This document shows positions 40,100-55,380 of a stretch of DNA of 64,000 nucleotides, in pieces. Source of the DNA: Brachyhypopomus gauderio (taxonomy: Eukaryota; Chordata; Actinopteri; Gymnotiformes; Hypopomidae); contig NC_135220.1 in NCBI RefSeq assembly GCF_052324685.1, positions 8,901,820-8,965,819 on the forward strand, read 5' to 3'. Numbering within the stretch: the first letter of the stretch is position 1; each line of letters starts with the position of its first letter. The notes under the pieces were generated by a model, which saw only the letters and a list, made by a program, of their open reading frames with translations, was not told where the DNA came from and did no database searches. Position numbers and translations under genes: made by a program.

Positions 40100-40246
40100 A
40101 TGTTCCTGTCTGTATTGTACATTTTTAACTTTTGCAATAGTATTCACTTTATCTTTAAAGTCTCTTGAGTGATGTGTGTCGTAATATGGTTTCCAATTTG
40201 AAAACTATATGTAATATTGAATTTGCCTCTGATTACTTTATAACCA

Positions 40247-40252
40247 AATAAA
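40247..40252 (+). promoter_or_regulatory. Poly(A) signal of gene C1
   Basis: AATAAA about 150 bp after the stop codon; the first consensus signal downstream. Confidence 0.6.
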
Positions 40253-40754
40253 AAAATTGTCAGTCAGTCACTTAAGCAATTTTTGACCACGTACACCACT
40301 GTATATGGTAAATCATTTACGAAACTGCACTGTTCTAACTGGAATAGCTTTGAATTGGTTCCAGTCATTTCTCACCAGTTATGAGTACTCTTGGTGAAAG
40401 TAACTTCCATGTGCTTTCCCCACCACATTTTGATGAGTCTGCTGTTGACATGCAGATGACACTTATATTTATTCCTATCCCCAATTATATTTGTCCCTAG
40501 CCACTGACACCAGGGGTTCCATTTAGTTGAAATCTAACTGTCATAAAGACATCAGGATGGATGTGTCAGAATGTGCTGCAACTAAATGATATGTGACATA
40601 ATTGACACAGAAAGGCACAATAAACTGGGCAGGATCCGATGTGTGGGTGAAACTACACACAAACCTAGTTGCTCAATAAATCCAAACACAAACTTTATGG
40701 TATTGGTTGCACTGGTAGTTATACCAATAACACACATTTTCTTCTCTTTATTCC

Positions 40755-40930
40755 AATGTTCAAGTCAAGTCAAATGTATTTATATAGCGCTTTTTACAAC
40801 ACGTTGTCACAAATGAATGAATGAATGAATGTTCGATTTATATAACGCCTTTCCGAATTCCCAAGGCGGTTCACAATTTAACACAGGTACAAGTCACAGA
40901 CAACCAATCACACACACACCGGTGTCAGCA
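40755..40930. repeat. Fish interspersed repeat with (GAAT)n
   Basis: Contains TTTATATAGCGCTTTTTACA, a (GAAT)n tract and a second TTTATATAACGCCTTTCC motif. The same kind of sequence recurs at 54,095-54,345 and, in part, at 17,960-18,005. It is a common teleost short repeat; I cannot assign the family. Confidence 0.55.
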
Positions 40931-41335
40931 GTGAATCAGCCACAGCAGTGAATCAGCCACAGCTGTCTCTCCACCTACTTAAGGGAGAGAGTTGTAGCAG
41001 TTCACTGCTGAATCGTTTTGGTCCCCATGCCTTATGTCTCTCAGCATGCGTTCTCTTGTCAGTCGTGTTGTGTTTGTTGGTGTTTTGCCACTATCTCTCT
41101 CTAATCTCCTTTTGTTCCCTGTCACTTTTTGAGTACTTACCTCCTGCGTCGCTATGAGCTTATGAGGGAGGTGAATGCCTTTGTTACGCGGTGGTATGTG
41201 AACCCATACAACGCGTGAAATATTTAACAGGAGAAGAACCCAAACGCCAATCACAAAAAGAAACAGTGAACTGAAACTTCTCCCAAAAGGAATGCGGGAA
41301 AAGCACAAAAAAGGAAAAGCAATGACCGCGTCATT

Positions 41336-42196
41336 TTGTCAGTAACGGGATAATATAATGAATTACTTTTCCTGTCGTTACAACGCCGTTGACGTTACTG
41401 GTCATTAAAAGCGGTGCGTTACTATATATTGATATACTAACAGTAATGCGAGCGGACCGCTGCCCAGGCTAGTGAGGAGTAACAGATCTCGATAGGTCAC
41501 CATTCTTGATGTAACACCTGTTTAACTTAACAAGTCAGTAAGCGATTGGCTAAGGCAGCGTTATGGTAGCCAATCAGATCCAGTGTTTTTACACGTGCGC
41601 CGAAACACGCCAGTGACCGACACAAATGGAGAAGAGGCGGAAATGGCGAGTCAGGAGCAAGCCGAAGAACAATTTGCATTTTCAAGGTGGCGATATAAAC
41701 ATTATTTAAGAAAATACAAGTTCCTGAATGTCTACCAGACTGGGAATTTGATTTATTTAATTAAGAATAGAGGTTTTATTGTTAAGTTTACTTCTGTTGG
41801 GAACAAACCAGTTGTCTCAGGTTGAGAGAATTTAATTTAATTTGATAGATGTAAATGCACTTTATATAGTGTAACTGTTTACTTTTGCTTTTTTTTACAA
41901 AGATTTGGGATTTTAAAGGACTTTATCCTTCACTGGTCTGTGGATGTGCAATAAATATCAAAAGTTAAACGCCTTTCTGATCTACTCATTTCAACTGACT
42001 GTGAAAACTGCTTTTTCAAAAAAATCCTTATTCATTGGCATATAACTTTTTTTTTACTGTAACGCAAATAGTTACTTTGCCTGGTAACGAGTTACTTTTA
42101 TTATAGAGTAATTCAGTTACTAACTCAGTTACTTTTTTGAACAAGTAGTGAGTAACTATAACTAATTACTTATTTAATGTAACGTTCCCAACACTG
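41336..42196. mobile_element. hAT-type element related to 14,838-15,823
   Basis: The right end reads GTAACGTTCCCAACACTG, a hAT-like terminus, preceded by dense GTTACT/AGTAAC motifs. The left end is less clear, near GTCAGTAACGGG. An 80-codon open frame (41,583-41,825) has no transposase motif that I can recognise. Confidence 0.55.
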
Positions 42197-42239
42197 CTGG
42201 TTATCTAAAAACTGCTTGCCTTACATTGTGCACTAAATG

Positions 42240-43500
42240 GGCTCATTCTGTTCTTCTCAAGGCCACTGTGGCCTCCCCACTTCTGCTCTCCCACAGTCTT
42301 CCAAGAAAACATTAAGTTTAGTTTCACCTTTAAGTTTTTTTTTTCCTACACACTTCGGTTTGATGAATGCGCCCGCTGTCTTCCAGCGATTCATCAATGA
42401 AGTTCTTCACGAGCCATTGGACTGTTACGCCTTCATCTACTTGGATGATATTTTAATCTATAGTCGTGTGAGGTGGAGTATGCGCAGCATGTGAGGAGGA
42501 TTCTCAAACTTAATCCCAGACAGGCTAGGTGGTCCATGTTCTTCGGGCGATTTGATTTTGTACTCTCCTACTGCCCAGGAACTAAAAATACCAAGCCGGA
42601 TGCCCACTCCCACCAATGGGAGTCACCACCTGAGCAATCGTCACCCAGCACCATTATCCCCGCGGCCAAGATTGTTGCCCCCATTCAATGGGATGTTGAG
42701 GCCGCGGTGCAGCAGTCCTTGGCCACTAATCCAGGTCCAGGTGGTGAAGCATCTGGGCGGTTGTTTGTGCATCCGCACTTGTGTAAATAAGTAATGGAGT
42801 GGGGTCACGACTCACTCACACATGTGTCCATGGATATCATTACTGGGTTGCCTCCCTCTCATGGTAATAGTTGACCATTTTTCGAAGGCCGCCAAATTCG
42901 TGGCATTACCCAAACTCCCCTGCGCCAGTGAGACTGCGTCCCTATTTCTGCGCCATGTTGTTCCCTCTAGACGTGGTTTCCGATAGAGGTCCGTAATTCA
43001 CCAGCCGTTTCTGGGGTGCTTTACTGGGATCTCTGGGACTAAGGTCAGCCTGTCCTCTGGGTTCCACCCCCAGACTATTGGCCAAATGGAGAATGTTAAC
43101 CAGGACCTGGAGCAAACCCTTAGTTGCCTGGCCTCATCTAACACCTCCTCCAACGGGTCTGGCTGTCGGCCAAGGATCTACCGGTTCGTGGTGATACTCG
43201 CTACCTGGTGCCGATCAAAATTATACAGCACATTAATCCAGTGCGCTTCCTCTGTCGCTCAGGTTTCATTTGCTGTTTCACGTCTCACATCTCGGATCTT
43301 CCTGCTCCCCGTATTATCCATGGGGCCCCAACTTACACCGTCTGTCACCTACTTACATTTTACATTTACATTTTCTGCATTTAGCAGATGCTTTTATCCA
43401 AAGCGACTTACATAAGTGATATCCGCCGGGTCCGTGGGCATGACCAGTACCTCGTGGACAGGGTGGGATATGGCCCCAAGGAACGGTTTTGGGTTCTGGC
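42240..43500 (+). mobile_element. Ty3/gypsy pol fragment (fossil)
   Basis: Reverse transcriptase is recognisable from [18 protein letters not shown] and [10 protein letters not shown] near 42,355-42,465, followed by pieces of RNase H and integrase up to about 43,500. No LTRs were found. It is an old, heavily broken fragment with many breaks. A short common fish repeat (about 43,355-43,415) is inserted near its end. Confidence 0.75.
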
Positions 43501-43838
43501 CTAATTTAATTTTGAATGATGAATGAATCAATGAACATAATCATAAACCTCAACATCTTGTTTATTTTTCCACCAGTCTTCTACACAGTCCAATAGATGA
43601 GTGCAGAAAACAGAGCAAACAGTTTTCAGAACACTGGAAATTGACCAAAAATTTGTTTTGCTCAGGATATTGGAAGAATAAGAAGAACTGAAGTAAATCA
43701 GATGTTTTTTAATATCATTTTAGATGGTAGACTTTCTTTAATTTCCCTGGCCTCTGCCACAGACATCTCCATAGTGCCTAGAAGTGGTCTTCTGCATGCT
43801 CAAATCAAATGACTGGATCTTCCACTCATCATCTATAC

Positions 43839-44627
43839 CAAGGATGGGCAACGTCCATGATAAAGAGGGCCAAAATTTTTTCAGCACTATTATTGGAGGG
43901 CCACATGACCACATACTTATGAAAGACACTCAAATTATTCTCAATATGAACACATTTTAAATGAATTCAGATCTGTATGTTTATTGCATCAACATACATC
44001 TATTTTCTGCCTATAAATGCATTAACTTAATAAGTAACAAAGACAAAACATTTGCTTAATATAAAAGTGCAAAAAGGAATTTGAACTCCTTCATATCAAA
44101 GAACTGTAACGCGTAGCGCGCTTCGGAGCGAGGAGGCGGACACAAACGCTGAGAAGAGCGAGATTTAATAAGGGGAATTCCATAGGCGAAGTCGTTTGTA
44201 CAGGCACGGGTCAAAACGGGAGAGCTGTCCAAGTGGTCAACAGGACAGGCAGGAGTCGTAACAGGAGAGCCATTCACAACGGAGAAACACAATGGAGACG
44301 GAAAATACCAGAACAGAGATGACAGAGATAATCCACAAAACTGAACAAACCACAAATAACCGACAACGGGCGAAACACAGAGATACAAGTACACAGGACT
44401 AAACTAGACATAGCTGAACACAATGACGACACAGGCGTGGCAGACAGAGGGAAACCAGGGCAACAGACACGCAGAGCGGGATAACCGGGCAAGGAACAAC
44501 ATCGACACAGGAGAGGGGGGCGTAGCCCTACGTGACAAGAACAGAAAAGTCCTGCTCTATTGTTTTTTTTCTTTTAATTATTAAATTATTATCGATCTAT
44601 TTGCGGGCCGCCAGTTGCCCATCCCTG
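43839..44627. mobile_element. hAT MITE inside the ZBED-type relic
   Basis: Ends CAAGGATGGGCAAC and GTTGCCCATCCCTG are flanked by a perfect 8-bp duplication, ATCTATAC (43,831-43,838 and 44,628-44,635). Removing it brings two parts of the hAT transposase relic together. It contains a solo LTR. Confidence 0.9.
44105..44537. mobile_element. Solo LTR inside the hAT MITE (fossil)
   Basis: A 433-bp block starts TGTAACGCG, ends CTACGTGACA and is flanked by a perfect 5-bp duplication, AGAAC (44,100-44,104 and 44,538-44,542). There is no interior, as expected after recombination between two LTRs. It is the youngest of three nested layers. Confidence 0.85.
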
Positions 44628-45200
44628 ATCTATACTATGAGCTGTCACACCAAGATAATTCTTGTTGCTAACAGAGGTCCAGTGATCCCCAGTCAAAGCC
44701 ACATTAGTGGCGCTCTTCACAATAACCTGTTTTACTTCCCTTTCCTCATCATACAGCTGCTGGATTTTCTTCGACATTTTCTTTCTGGACAGCAGTTCGT
44801 AACTTGCATCAGCTGACACAATATGTAGCACTTCTTGTAAAGCCTGGATTATACTTGCCGCATCTTAATTAAGCCTTCGACAACAGAGAGTGGTCTACAG
44901 TTCACAGCAATCCATCTCGCCACTGAATTGGTCAATTTGACGTGGACTTTGACATTTTGTTTCTAAATTTGAACCCCGACATGTGGTCGAGTGTTGACTG
45001 GCGACACTACTAGGAATACATTTAGCAGCTAAGTTATCATTACTGACTTGTGCGTTAGCCCCAACATGTTTTGCGTTGAGGTGGTAACGAAGGGTGGAAG
45101 TGCTCCTGTGATAAGCGAACTCCTTCCTACATAAAGTGCAAATAACATTATTTTTGTTTGTACTTCCACCTGGATTAAATTTAAAATTCCCATCCACCAC

Positions 45201-47045
45201 CTTCAGTCATCTCCATCATGCTCATCTTATTGTGCGTCCATATTATCTGTATGCCTGGAACTCGTGCACTGAGAAACATTCCATGGTGCAAAAGTGTCTC
45301 ATGGGTTAAATGCGTTAAAATGCGTGTTTTTAGTTCGTTATTTTCCCTGTAATTAATTAATCGAAATTAACGCGTTAAAGTCCCACTACTATTTTTTATG
45401 GATTGAGTTCTTCTGTGTCTTTTCAGTTTGCATCTTTATTTCTCCCGCACGTTTGTGACAGTATTTCTTTTCTTACTCGTTGTATTTATTCCACGTAATT
45501 TAAGTTGGAGTTTTTCCCGTTTCCCTGTGTCTGCCTGCGTCTCTTGCTTTTCAGCGTATATTGTGGTTACTCGTTGTGCGAGCTGGCACTTGGATCCACC
45601 TTATCTCAGTATTTTCACATCGTGGTTTTGTTTACTGTAACTCACGTTCTCTTTTCTTTATACCAATAACATACATGTTATTGGTATAAAGAGAAGGGAA
45701 CAACAACTAAAAATCAACCCATGTCCCTCTGAGCTGCCATATGCTTCTGTGTTTTCTGCATGAATCCTCAATGCCAGTAACTGCTTCTAGATGCAGTTAG
45801 AAGCAGTTAGAAGCAGTTTTGTTATCTTGTGGGTAAACAAAAGTGAGGTTTCATTCAGAAATTGTGCAGGGTGTCACGTTTCACATCCAGACTAACTCAT
45901 GGGTGATGTGCTGAGGCGGAAATGTGAAAGTCTCTATGACGTCTCTCAGTTCGTAAAATCCAAACAGCAAAGCAACACAACCATAATGACAAATGCTTTA
46001 CCACGTCTTTATGTTGTGTAAGAAACATTCCAGGTATGGTGTTATGTAAAACACCAGCAGGACTCAGTGACTCATATCCTTACGCTGTCCTGACATGTGT
46101 GAACACGTCTGTAGGGGTTTCCATGTTACAATGGGAGCATCACACTTTCTATAAGACATATTCTCTATGCTAGACCTGCTATAACACAGGACAACACAGC
46201 TCTGACGTTTCTATTTTATGCCATTACTCTTAATGTTAGATATCTTTTATAAACTTGCTTATATATTTTGAAATATTTTAATTCAGTGTTTCATCAGTTG
46301 ATTCAATTGAAAAATTATAAAATTCTACAAATTGTAGACATACTCCAGATATACCTTACAATTTAATTAAAGAAACTTCATTTATTTCATTAGTAAATAA
46401 AAAATTTAAAGTGCAGTGCTGAAAATGAAGCAATTAACATAAATCACAGCAAATAAACCTGAACTGTCATGCTTCTCTGCTAATGTCATGATTCCCTGGG
46501 TAACTGATCTTGTGTCTGTTTTGCCTTCTTTACTGGATTAGTTCCTTGTTCCTGTGTCTTCTTCATTGTTCTAGCCTCTGTCGCGATAATTGTTCTAGCC
46601 TCTGTTGTGTTCCTTGTGTCGTGTTTATAGACTGATATCAGGTGTATTTCCGTTTCGTACTCCTAGTTTCCTTTTGTTTTTGTGTTTAGGTTTCTGTTTT
46701 TTTTATCATGCATTCTGGTTTTGTTTTTCTTTGTTCCTGTAGTCTGATAAATACATCTCTCTCTTCTCAGTGTAGTTGTCCATCTCCATATCAGTCTACA
46801 TTACATGTACACAACAATGAAAAGTTCTTAACCACAATTTTCTTTTAAGCAATCAGGCACATGTATATGTGTGTGCGTACATTTCAAAATGTCAACTCAA
46901 TTAGATCTTATTCCAAAAAAGGAACACATTCATGGGAACATTTCCTTATCCATCACTGTGTGGGTGTAACCATGCCCATCAATTGTTGTGTTTCCCGACT
47001 GCCAAAGACAATGACTAACTCTGTTGCTCAACTTGTACTGAGGTG
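45201..47045. other. Interval upstream of gene C2
   Basis: No gene recognised. At about 45,655-45,695 there is an inverted repeat (TTTATACCAATAACAT, two bases, ATGTTATTGGTATAAA). 46,480-46,790 has the T-rich make-up of an LTR but no ends I can define. The last 250 bp resemble the upstream region of C1 and C3. Confidence 0.5.
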
Positions 47046-47052
47046 TATTTAA
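47046..47052 (+). promoter_or_regulatory. TATA-like box of gene C2
   Basis: TATTTAA, 63 bp before the ATG, same heptamer and place as in C1 and C3. Confidence 0.65.
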
Positions 47053-47108
47053 GATCCATCTATCCGAGTGCAATCCAAGCAGGTGTAGATCCCTGAGGAC
47101 GAGGCAAC

Positions 47109-49588
<2,480 letters not shown>

Positions 49589-49923
49589 ATGTTCCTATGT
49601 GTATGTCACTGAGAAAGTATAGCATTAATTATATTTATTAATACTATTTATTTTTAAATGTGTCATCATTTGTAAACTGTTTTTTTGTTTTGTTTTGTTT
49701 CTTGCAACCTGCAATGTTTTTTGCAGGTTGGATTACAAATAACTACCTCCGATTATACAATTAATGTATTCATCATGCAAAATTAATTATAAATACAATA
49801 ATGTTTATATCACTGGTTGAAATTACTAAACATTCTCTTGGGATCAGCAAGCTGTATTGTGTTTTGACTCTAAACTAGCTTTCTCATGTTCTAAGTAATC
49901 AACTGTACAGAGGGTTACTGCAA

Positions 49924-49929
49924 AATAAA
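49924..49929 (+). promoter_or_regulatory. Poly(A) signal of gene C2
   Basis: AATAAA about 335 bp after the stop codon, the first clear consensus downstream; 3' flanking sequence here no longer matches C1 or C3. Confidence 0.45.
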
Positions 49930-50095
49930 TAACCAAACCTTGCATATGTGCTGTTTCTGACACCAAAAATGCTTGTTATTCAAAACTATGGAGCTTTGCC
50001 TGCAAACAATGATTATAAAATATAATTTAACTTATATTATTCATTATATCACTAAAACACTGGCTGAGGACAAAGGACACTGTGCAATTTTTTTG

Positions 50096-50386
50096 GGCAG
50101 TCATGGCCTGGTGGTTAGGGAACTGGTCTTGTGACCGGAGGGTCGTGGGTTCAATTCCCAGACCTGAGGCCATGACTGAGGTGCCCTTGAGCAAGGCACC
50201 TAACCCCAACTGCTCCCCGGGCGCCGGGCTAGGGCTGCCCACAGCTCTGGGCACGTGTGATCCACAGCCCCCTAGTAATCACTAGTGTGTGTGTGTGTGT
50301 TCTGACTGCACAGATGGGTTAAAAGCGGAGGACAAATTTTGATTGGGGTGTAAAAATCGCAATTGACAAAATACTACACATTTACA
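50096..50386 (+). mobile_element. tRNA-derived SINE, fullest copy
   Basis: The head has A-box-like GGCCTGGTGGTTAGGGAAC and B-box-like GGGTTCAATTCCC; the body has GCGCCGGGCTAGGGCTGCCC, a (GT)n run and TGCACAGATGGGTTAAAAGC. It belongs to the family at 6,785 and 16,876 and is the longest member here. A Harbinger element starts only 11 bp after it. Confidence 0.8.
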
Positions 50387-50396
50387 ATAGGGAGCT

Positions 50397-52723
50397 GGGG
50401 CCTCATGTACAAAGCGTGGATTTCTTACTAAAAATTGCCGTATGTACAAATCCAGAAAATGGCGTACGCATTTAAAAAAAAAAACATTTGGTGAAAGTGG
50501 AGACGCTCCTGAATGAGGTAGAGGCATGGAAAAAATGTTTGTTTGGCACGTTGTGGCATTACGGCAAAGCGCAAAAGTTCTGAGTGGGACAGCGTGTGTG
50601 AAGTTTTAAATGTTGTGGGGTCAGAACAATGCACACTGGCAGAATAATATAGTTCACCTAAAAATAAATAAAATAAATTCTCAATAAAAGAATTGGTTAA
50701 AAATTGAATGCTGTCACTTACCTTTTTATATTTTAGCTATGATTTGTTGCCTTGCTTGTATGGCACCTGGGTTAGTCTGCGCAGGACCCCACATGCCCTC
50801 ACAATACGACACACCTTCTCTGGCCGATACACGAGCATCCCCCAGTCCTGTCCAGGCAGTGCCACCGGCTTTCCAGCTGCCCAATCCCCCTCTCCACGAC
50901 TGACCGGGTGTGGGGATGGGTGAGAATTGTATCTCCGCTTCCGGTCAGTCTGTGAATTACAAAGGGTCATCAGCCACATCTTAAGCGCCTAGCCGCTGTT
51001 TCCTAAGTAATTGAACAATTACCCATGTTTTAAATTACCCATGCTTTAAATTTGATGCTTACCAAGAAACCACCCATCACGCACTCTGCTAACTTGTAAT
51101 CTTATCCCAACCATGCTGGATGTATGAATCATTGGGTTGATCCAGGCCAATGTGCCACTAGGCACATTTTTGCATCACATATTATTTGCACGTTTATGGA
51201 ATTAAAGTGCTTTCTATTCACATAAGCAAATTTCTCCTCAGATGATGCCTTTATAGAAATGTGTGTGCAGTCGATCGCTCTGATTACATTAGGGAAACCG
51301 GGTATCGCTGCAAATTGCGTTTTAATGTTTGCCTGGTCAACCGCTTCATATGGGAACTTTATATAGGCTAAATAGCTGACATGCAGATGATCCCATCCAA
51401 AATAGCTGGCATGGCCCGGCTCAAAGATGACTGGGATCTCCCGGACCGGTCTGCCAGTTCTCTTTGAAACGAGCCAGTTGCCAGGAAGCCGAGCGTTGTC
51501 AGCACCTGTAAAGGAACTGGCAATGTGCGACTCCTCGCGTTTCTCTCTCCAAAACTGGACCCAACTCAGCGCAAGAGGACAGTTCTTGGAAATCTGAAAC
51601 GTCTTATAAGCCAGTCATCATCATGGGCCAAAAAAATTATAATGGTCATGGAAAACGCGCTCTCGGCGAATTCGGCCATTAGCAATATCTTCCATCTCCC
51701 AAGAACTCCAGCGCAACATTTAATGCATGTTTATATAATCTAGGCTAAGTAGAAATGATTATTTCAGTAAGGCAATGGAATTGTCTGATTAATTTACTGA
51801 TTAATTTTCTGACTAATTTACTTTATTTTACACAAAACAGGCTTTATTACAATGTGTGCATGAATGGTATCTTAATAGTTGTAATTTCAATGCATCACCT
51901 CCAAGTGTCGCTAATTGACAAAAACACATTAGAAACATGCGTACGCCTGAATTGAAAGTGTCGTGGGTGTACGCACTTTCTCACGTTCAAATCACATTTA
52001 GTAGGGGAGAGTGGTATGGAGATAATTCTGTAGCAAAACTTTTAGTTTACAGGTTCTCGCATCAAAAATACAAGTGCAAATTTTAGTTTACAAGTTCTCA
52101 AATTAAAAATACACGTACAGAATTGGTTTTACAAGTTCTCAAATCGGGTCCTTCACGCTCTCAAGTTTTGCTACAGATTTATCTCCATAGTGTGGGGACA
52201 GTTGCAATGTGTGGCAGTTGCAACACTGCAGATTTATCAAATCAGAAACAACCTAGAGTGTTGACAGTCATACTGCACATGTTCAGTTGGACCCTCCTTC
52301 TTTCTGCAAGATTGCAGCCGCTTTTGAACATCTCTTCTGGGTGAACAAAAAAACATGGTAGAAAAGTAAATAATTTTATGAACAGAATTTGTCTCATAGT
52401 GTCTAATCTGTTTGCATCGTGTCTAAACTCAAAGCATCTTTTATTTTCCGAGCTCATCTGGCGTACCACCGCGGGGTGCTCTGCGTACCACCAGTGGTAC
52501 GCGTACCACAGTTTGAGCACCACTGTGCTAAGCTATTTCACTTGTTGAAATTGTGACAGATGTGGGTTTAATGTATTAAAAAATTGTCTTTCTATTGCAA
52601 ATGGTCTCTGAGATACTGAAGGAAATACATAAAGTGTTGCAACTGTCCCCACTCTCCCCTACATCTGACCGCTTGCGTGAAGCAATGTTTTTGTGCGTAT
52701 GCACCGTTCGTACATGAGGCCCC
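50397..52723 (-). mobile_element. PIF/Harbinger DNA transposon, decayed
   Basis: Inverted ends GGGGCCTCATGTAC and GTACATGAGGCCCC bound 2.3 kb. On the minus strand near 51,110-51,370 there is a HARBI1-like nuclease segment: FAAIPGFPNVIRAIDCTHIS with the catalytic Asp, then EEKFAYVNRKHFNSINVQ. Two further coding pieces lie near 51,420-51,720. The frame is broken. Another element is nested at about 52,000-52,664. Confidence 0.75.
52000..52664. mobile_element. Inverted-repeat element nested in the Harbinger element
   Basis: The ends GTAGGGGAGAGTGG and CCACTCTCCCCTAC (left and right, inverted) enclose 0.66 kb without coding capacity. A clear target duplication was not identified, so the family is open. 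Confidence 0.6.
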
Positions 52724-53082
52724 AGGTTTGGTTGTTAGAGAAGACTACTGTCAATTACTGTCAGTATTGTCAATGTCTTTTAAATTGATCGTGATGACAC
52801 GGAGGGCACGATCACGACGAGACATAACCAAGAGACAAGACAGACTAACAGAGAGAGTAAACAAAACACATGATTACAGACACAAACCGAAACCAAAAGA
52901 AAAACTGAAATAACTGAAAAAACTGAATAACGGAAATTTCAGAAAACCAACTAGGAAGGACAAAGACACAACAGAAAACAATAATCTGACTCGCAACCCT
53001 ACATTGAAACTGAAATATATACTAAATGATCAAACAAACTAGAAACAGGTTATTTCAATGACAAAGGGGTGGAGTAACAGAG

Positions 53083-54513
53083 TAGAGGTCTGCGCGGGAC
53101 TGCTTTTTTTCATCCTGCTCCTGCCCGCTCCCGCTTGTTTTAGACCCGCTCCCGCCCGCACCTGCTTGTTTTAATCCCGCTCCCGCCCGCACCGGCCAAA
53201 AAATCGCTTGTTTTAATCCCGCACCCGCCCACCACGTACACATTTCTGTCGCCCCCGCCCGCAATCCTAATATGAATTGAATTAATTAGATTTAGTACTT
53301 GAAATTTTCTTATGTATTTATTAAAACAGCAATATAGCGATTGATCGCGCTGTCCCATTTCTTATCACAGTCCAAACACATCCCGTTAGGTGACGTACAC
53401 CAACACTTTCTGACATGTATCACAACAAGCCGATTTCCATCTCCATTAATTACAATGGAATATGACTTCCATACATCAGACTTTCCTGTAGTTGGCTTAA
53501 TTGTGGTGTATTCGCCTGTTATAATAGAATTTTCCACAGCTGAAACTGGTTGACCGTCTACAGCAGGGGTCGGCAACCTATGGCACGCGTGCCACCATTG
53601 GCACACCGAGGCATAGTCACTGGCACGCGACACGCTGGACCAGCATCAGCAAAAATATATATTTTAATACAAATTATTATATTAATGGATTATACTTTCG
53701 CGAGTGACCGTAGCCGCACTCCGCACGCACAACTCGCGCGAACGGCGGAGGCGTTTAAACTTGGCGATCGATCGCGATATAATACTTTTAGTGTCGATTT
53801 ACACCTCCCCCCCTCCTCGGTCAACAATTTAAACTCGCCGCCATAGTGGCACACTCATTGACTGGACATGTTAAAGTTGGCACTCCATGTCTCAAAGGTT
53901 GCCGACCCCTGGTCTACAGTCTCTGCCATTTCTGTATCAAAATGACAAAATGACACACTTCATGTTCACGTGATCAGTTGCTTAGCCAATATTTTGAATT
54001 AGTTTATTGCTTACTTACTGAATGATTAGTTGTTTTCGTCCTGTTCCTTATGCATGGAAATCATTGCGTTGTTATTATTACAATTTTCTAGACTATTGAA
54101 TGAATGAATGAATGTTTCAGTTTATATAGCGCCTTATCTAGATACAGACAACCAATGACACACCGGCGAGAAGCGGCAGCCAATTGCGCACAGCGTACTC
54201 TCTACCGGGATCCACAGCCCTCTGGGGGACTGAATGGGGTGCAGGAAGGGGAGAGAGGACAGACCCTAGTGGCAGAGCACCATCCACCACTGGGCACACA
54301 AGCACACACACATTCATGCACACACACTCAGACAACATTTTAATTATTAATTTGCGGGATTTTTCTACATGTATATGTGGTCCCGCTCCCGCATCGCCTG
54401 GACTAATTCAACTCCCGCTCCCGCCAATAACAATTAAATTCTGTCCCGCGCCGCAAGATATTCTGTCGGGTCCCGCGGGACCCGCGGGATTACCGCGGGA
54501 GTGCAGACCTCTA
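53083..54513. mobile_element. hAT-type element, 1.4 kb
   Basis: Ends TAGAGGTCTGC and GCAGACCTCTA are flanked by a perfect 8-bp duplication, TAACAGAG (53,075-53,082 and 54,514-54,521). The subterminal parts are rich in CCCGCTCCCGC repeats. It holds a second hAT MITE (53,564-53,911) and a fish short repeat (54,095-54,345). No transposase recognised. Confidence 0.85.
53564..53911. mobile_element. hAT MITE nested in the 1.4-kb hAT element
   Basis: Ends CAGGGGTCGGCAACCT and AGGTTGCCGACCCCTG are flanked by a perfect 8-bp duplication, GTCTACAG (53,556-53,563 and 53,912-53,919). Length 348 bp, no coding capacity. Confidence 0.9.
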
Positions 54514-54636
54514 TAACAGAGCCCAAAACAGAGCAAGGGCTAAACAGGAGACAAGTCTGACAGGAGGGGGCGGGGCTAAACCTCACAGCAAAGGACAAAG
54601 TCAGAGCATGTGCAAGGTGTTGCGAGTGCTAATATG

Positions 54637-55380
54637 CAGTGGTGGACGAAGTACACAAACCATATACTTAAGTAAAAGTACAGATACCCAAGGTAAAACA
54701 AGTACAAGTAGAAGTACGCCCATTAGACTTTAAGTGAGTTAAAGTACAAAAGTATTGGCCTTCAAATGTACTTAAGTACTGAAAGTAACGTTCCATCAGT
54801 TAGGCTCTATAAATAAGGCTTTAATATCCTGTTATCCCTATACCATGACTCTTGCATTATCAACTCATTTATGTGGACAGGCTCGACTCTTTGAACACAA
54901 ATATTTTAATATTATTAATTATATGTTTATAGAGTTAGGTTTTTTTGTTTATTAAAATTATCATAAGCAGAAAACACAGAAGGCATATAATTTCTATTTT
55001 GATAGCAGTGGCTATGAAGTAACTTCTTGCAAACAAGCAATATTTTGGTTAGATATATTTGCAATTGCACATCCAGATATCAATCTCCTTCTATTTGATG
55101 AATAAAAGAAACATTTCCTGTATTTTACTGCACCATAAAACATAGGATACAGAATAGTTTAGTTATTGCAAAATACTGCAAAAGCACAAACTTTAAGACA
55201 AAATATAAACTAGCAGCTACCTGCTAACGGTTTTAGGTCTCTAATGTGTAGAGCAAATCTAGTTCAGTTTCACAGTGAAAACTCAAAAAGTTGCAATTTT
55301 ACAATTATTTACTGTAACATTATACCATACATTGCTGTGAAAGCCTTTTATGATAGGTAAATTAATATTATATGACTGTA
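54637..55380. mobile_element. hAT-like terminus and AT-rich flank
   Basis: CAGTGGTGGACGAAGTACAC followed by repeated AAGTA/TACTT motifs to about 54,790 is the 5' end of a common fish hAT-type repeat. I found no matching right end before the minisatellite, so the element is truncated or its limit is not seen. The remainder to 55,380 is AT-rich and unrecognised. Confidence 0.5.

Larger units (their letters stand above)
43690..45200 (-). mobile_element. ZBED-type hAT transposase relic
   Basis: Read on the minus strand. 44,895-45,200 has a BED zinc finger, CTLCRKEFAYHRSTSTLRYH followed by LNAKH. 44,636-44,831 continues with ALTGDHWTSVSNKNYLGVTA, and 43,738-43,838 carries DDEWKIQSFDLSMQKT, the next block of the same protein. 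The gap between the last two is a hAT MITE. The C-terminal dimerisation region is not seen and the frame is not continuous, so this is an inactive transposon relic rather than a host ZBED gene. Confidence 0.75.

Noticed and set aside
44895-45200. Host ZBED gene
   Set aside because: The BED finger is followed by disconnected hAT transposase blocks out of frame and interrupted by insertions, so it is a transposon relic.
52790-54610. Solo LTR enclosing the 1.4-kb hAT element
   Set aside because: The flanks (52,790-53,074 and 54,522-54,610) have LTR-like composition, but I could not find matching TG...CA ends with a target duplication.
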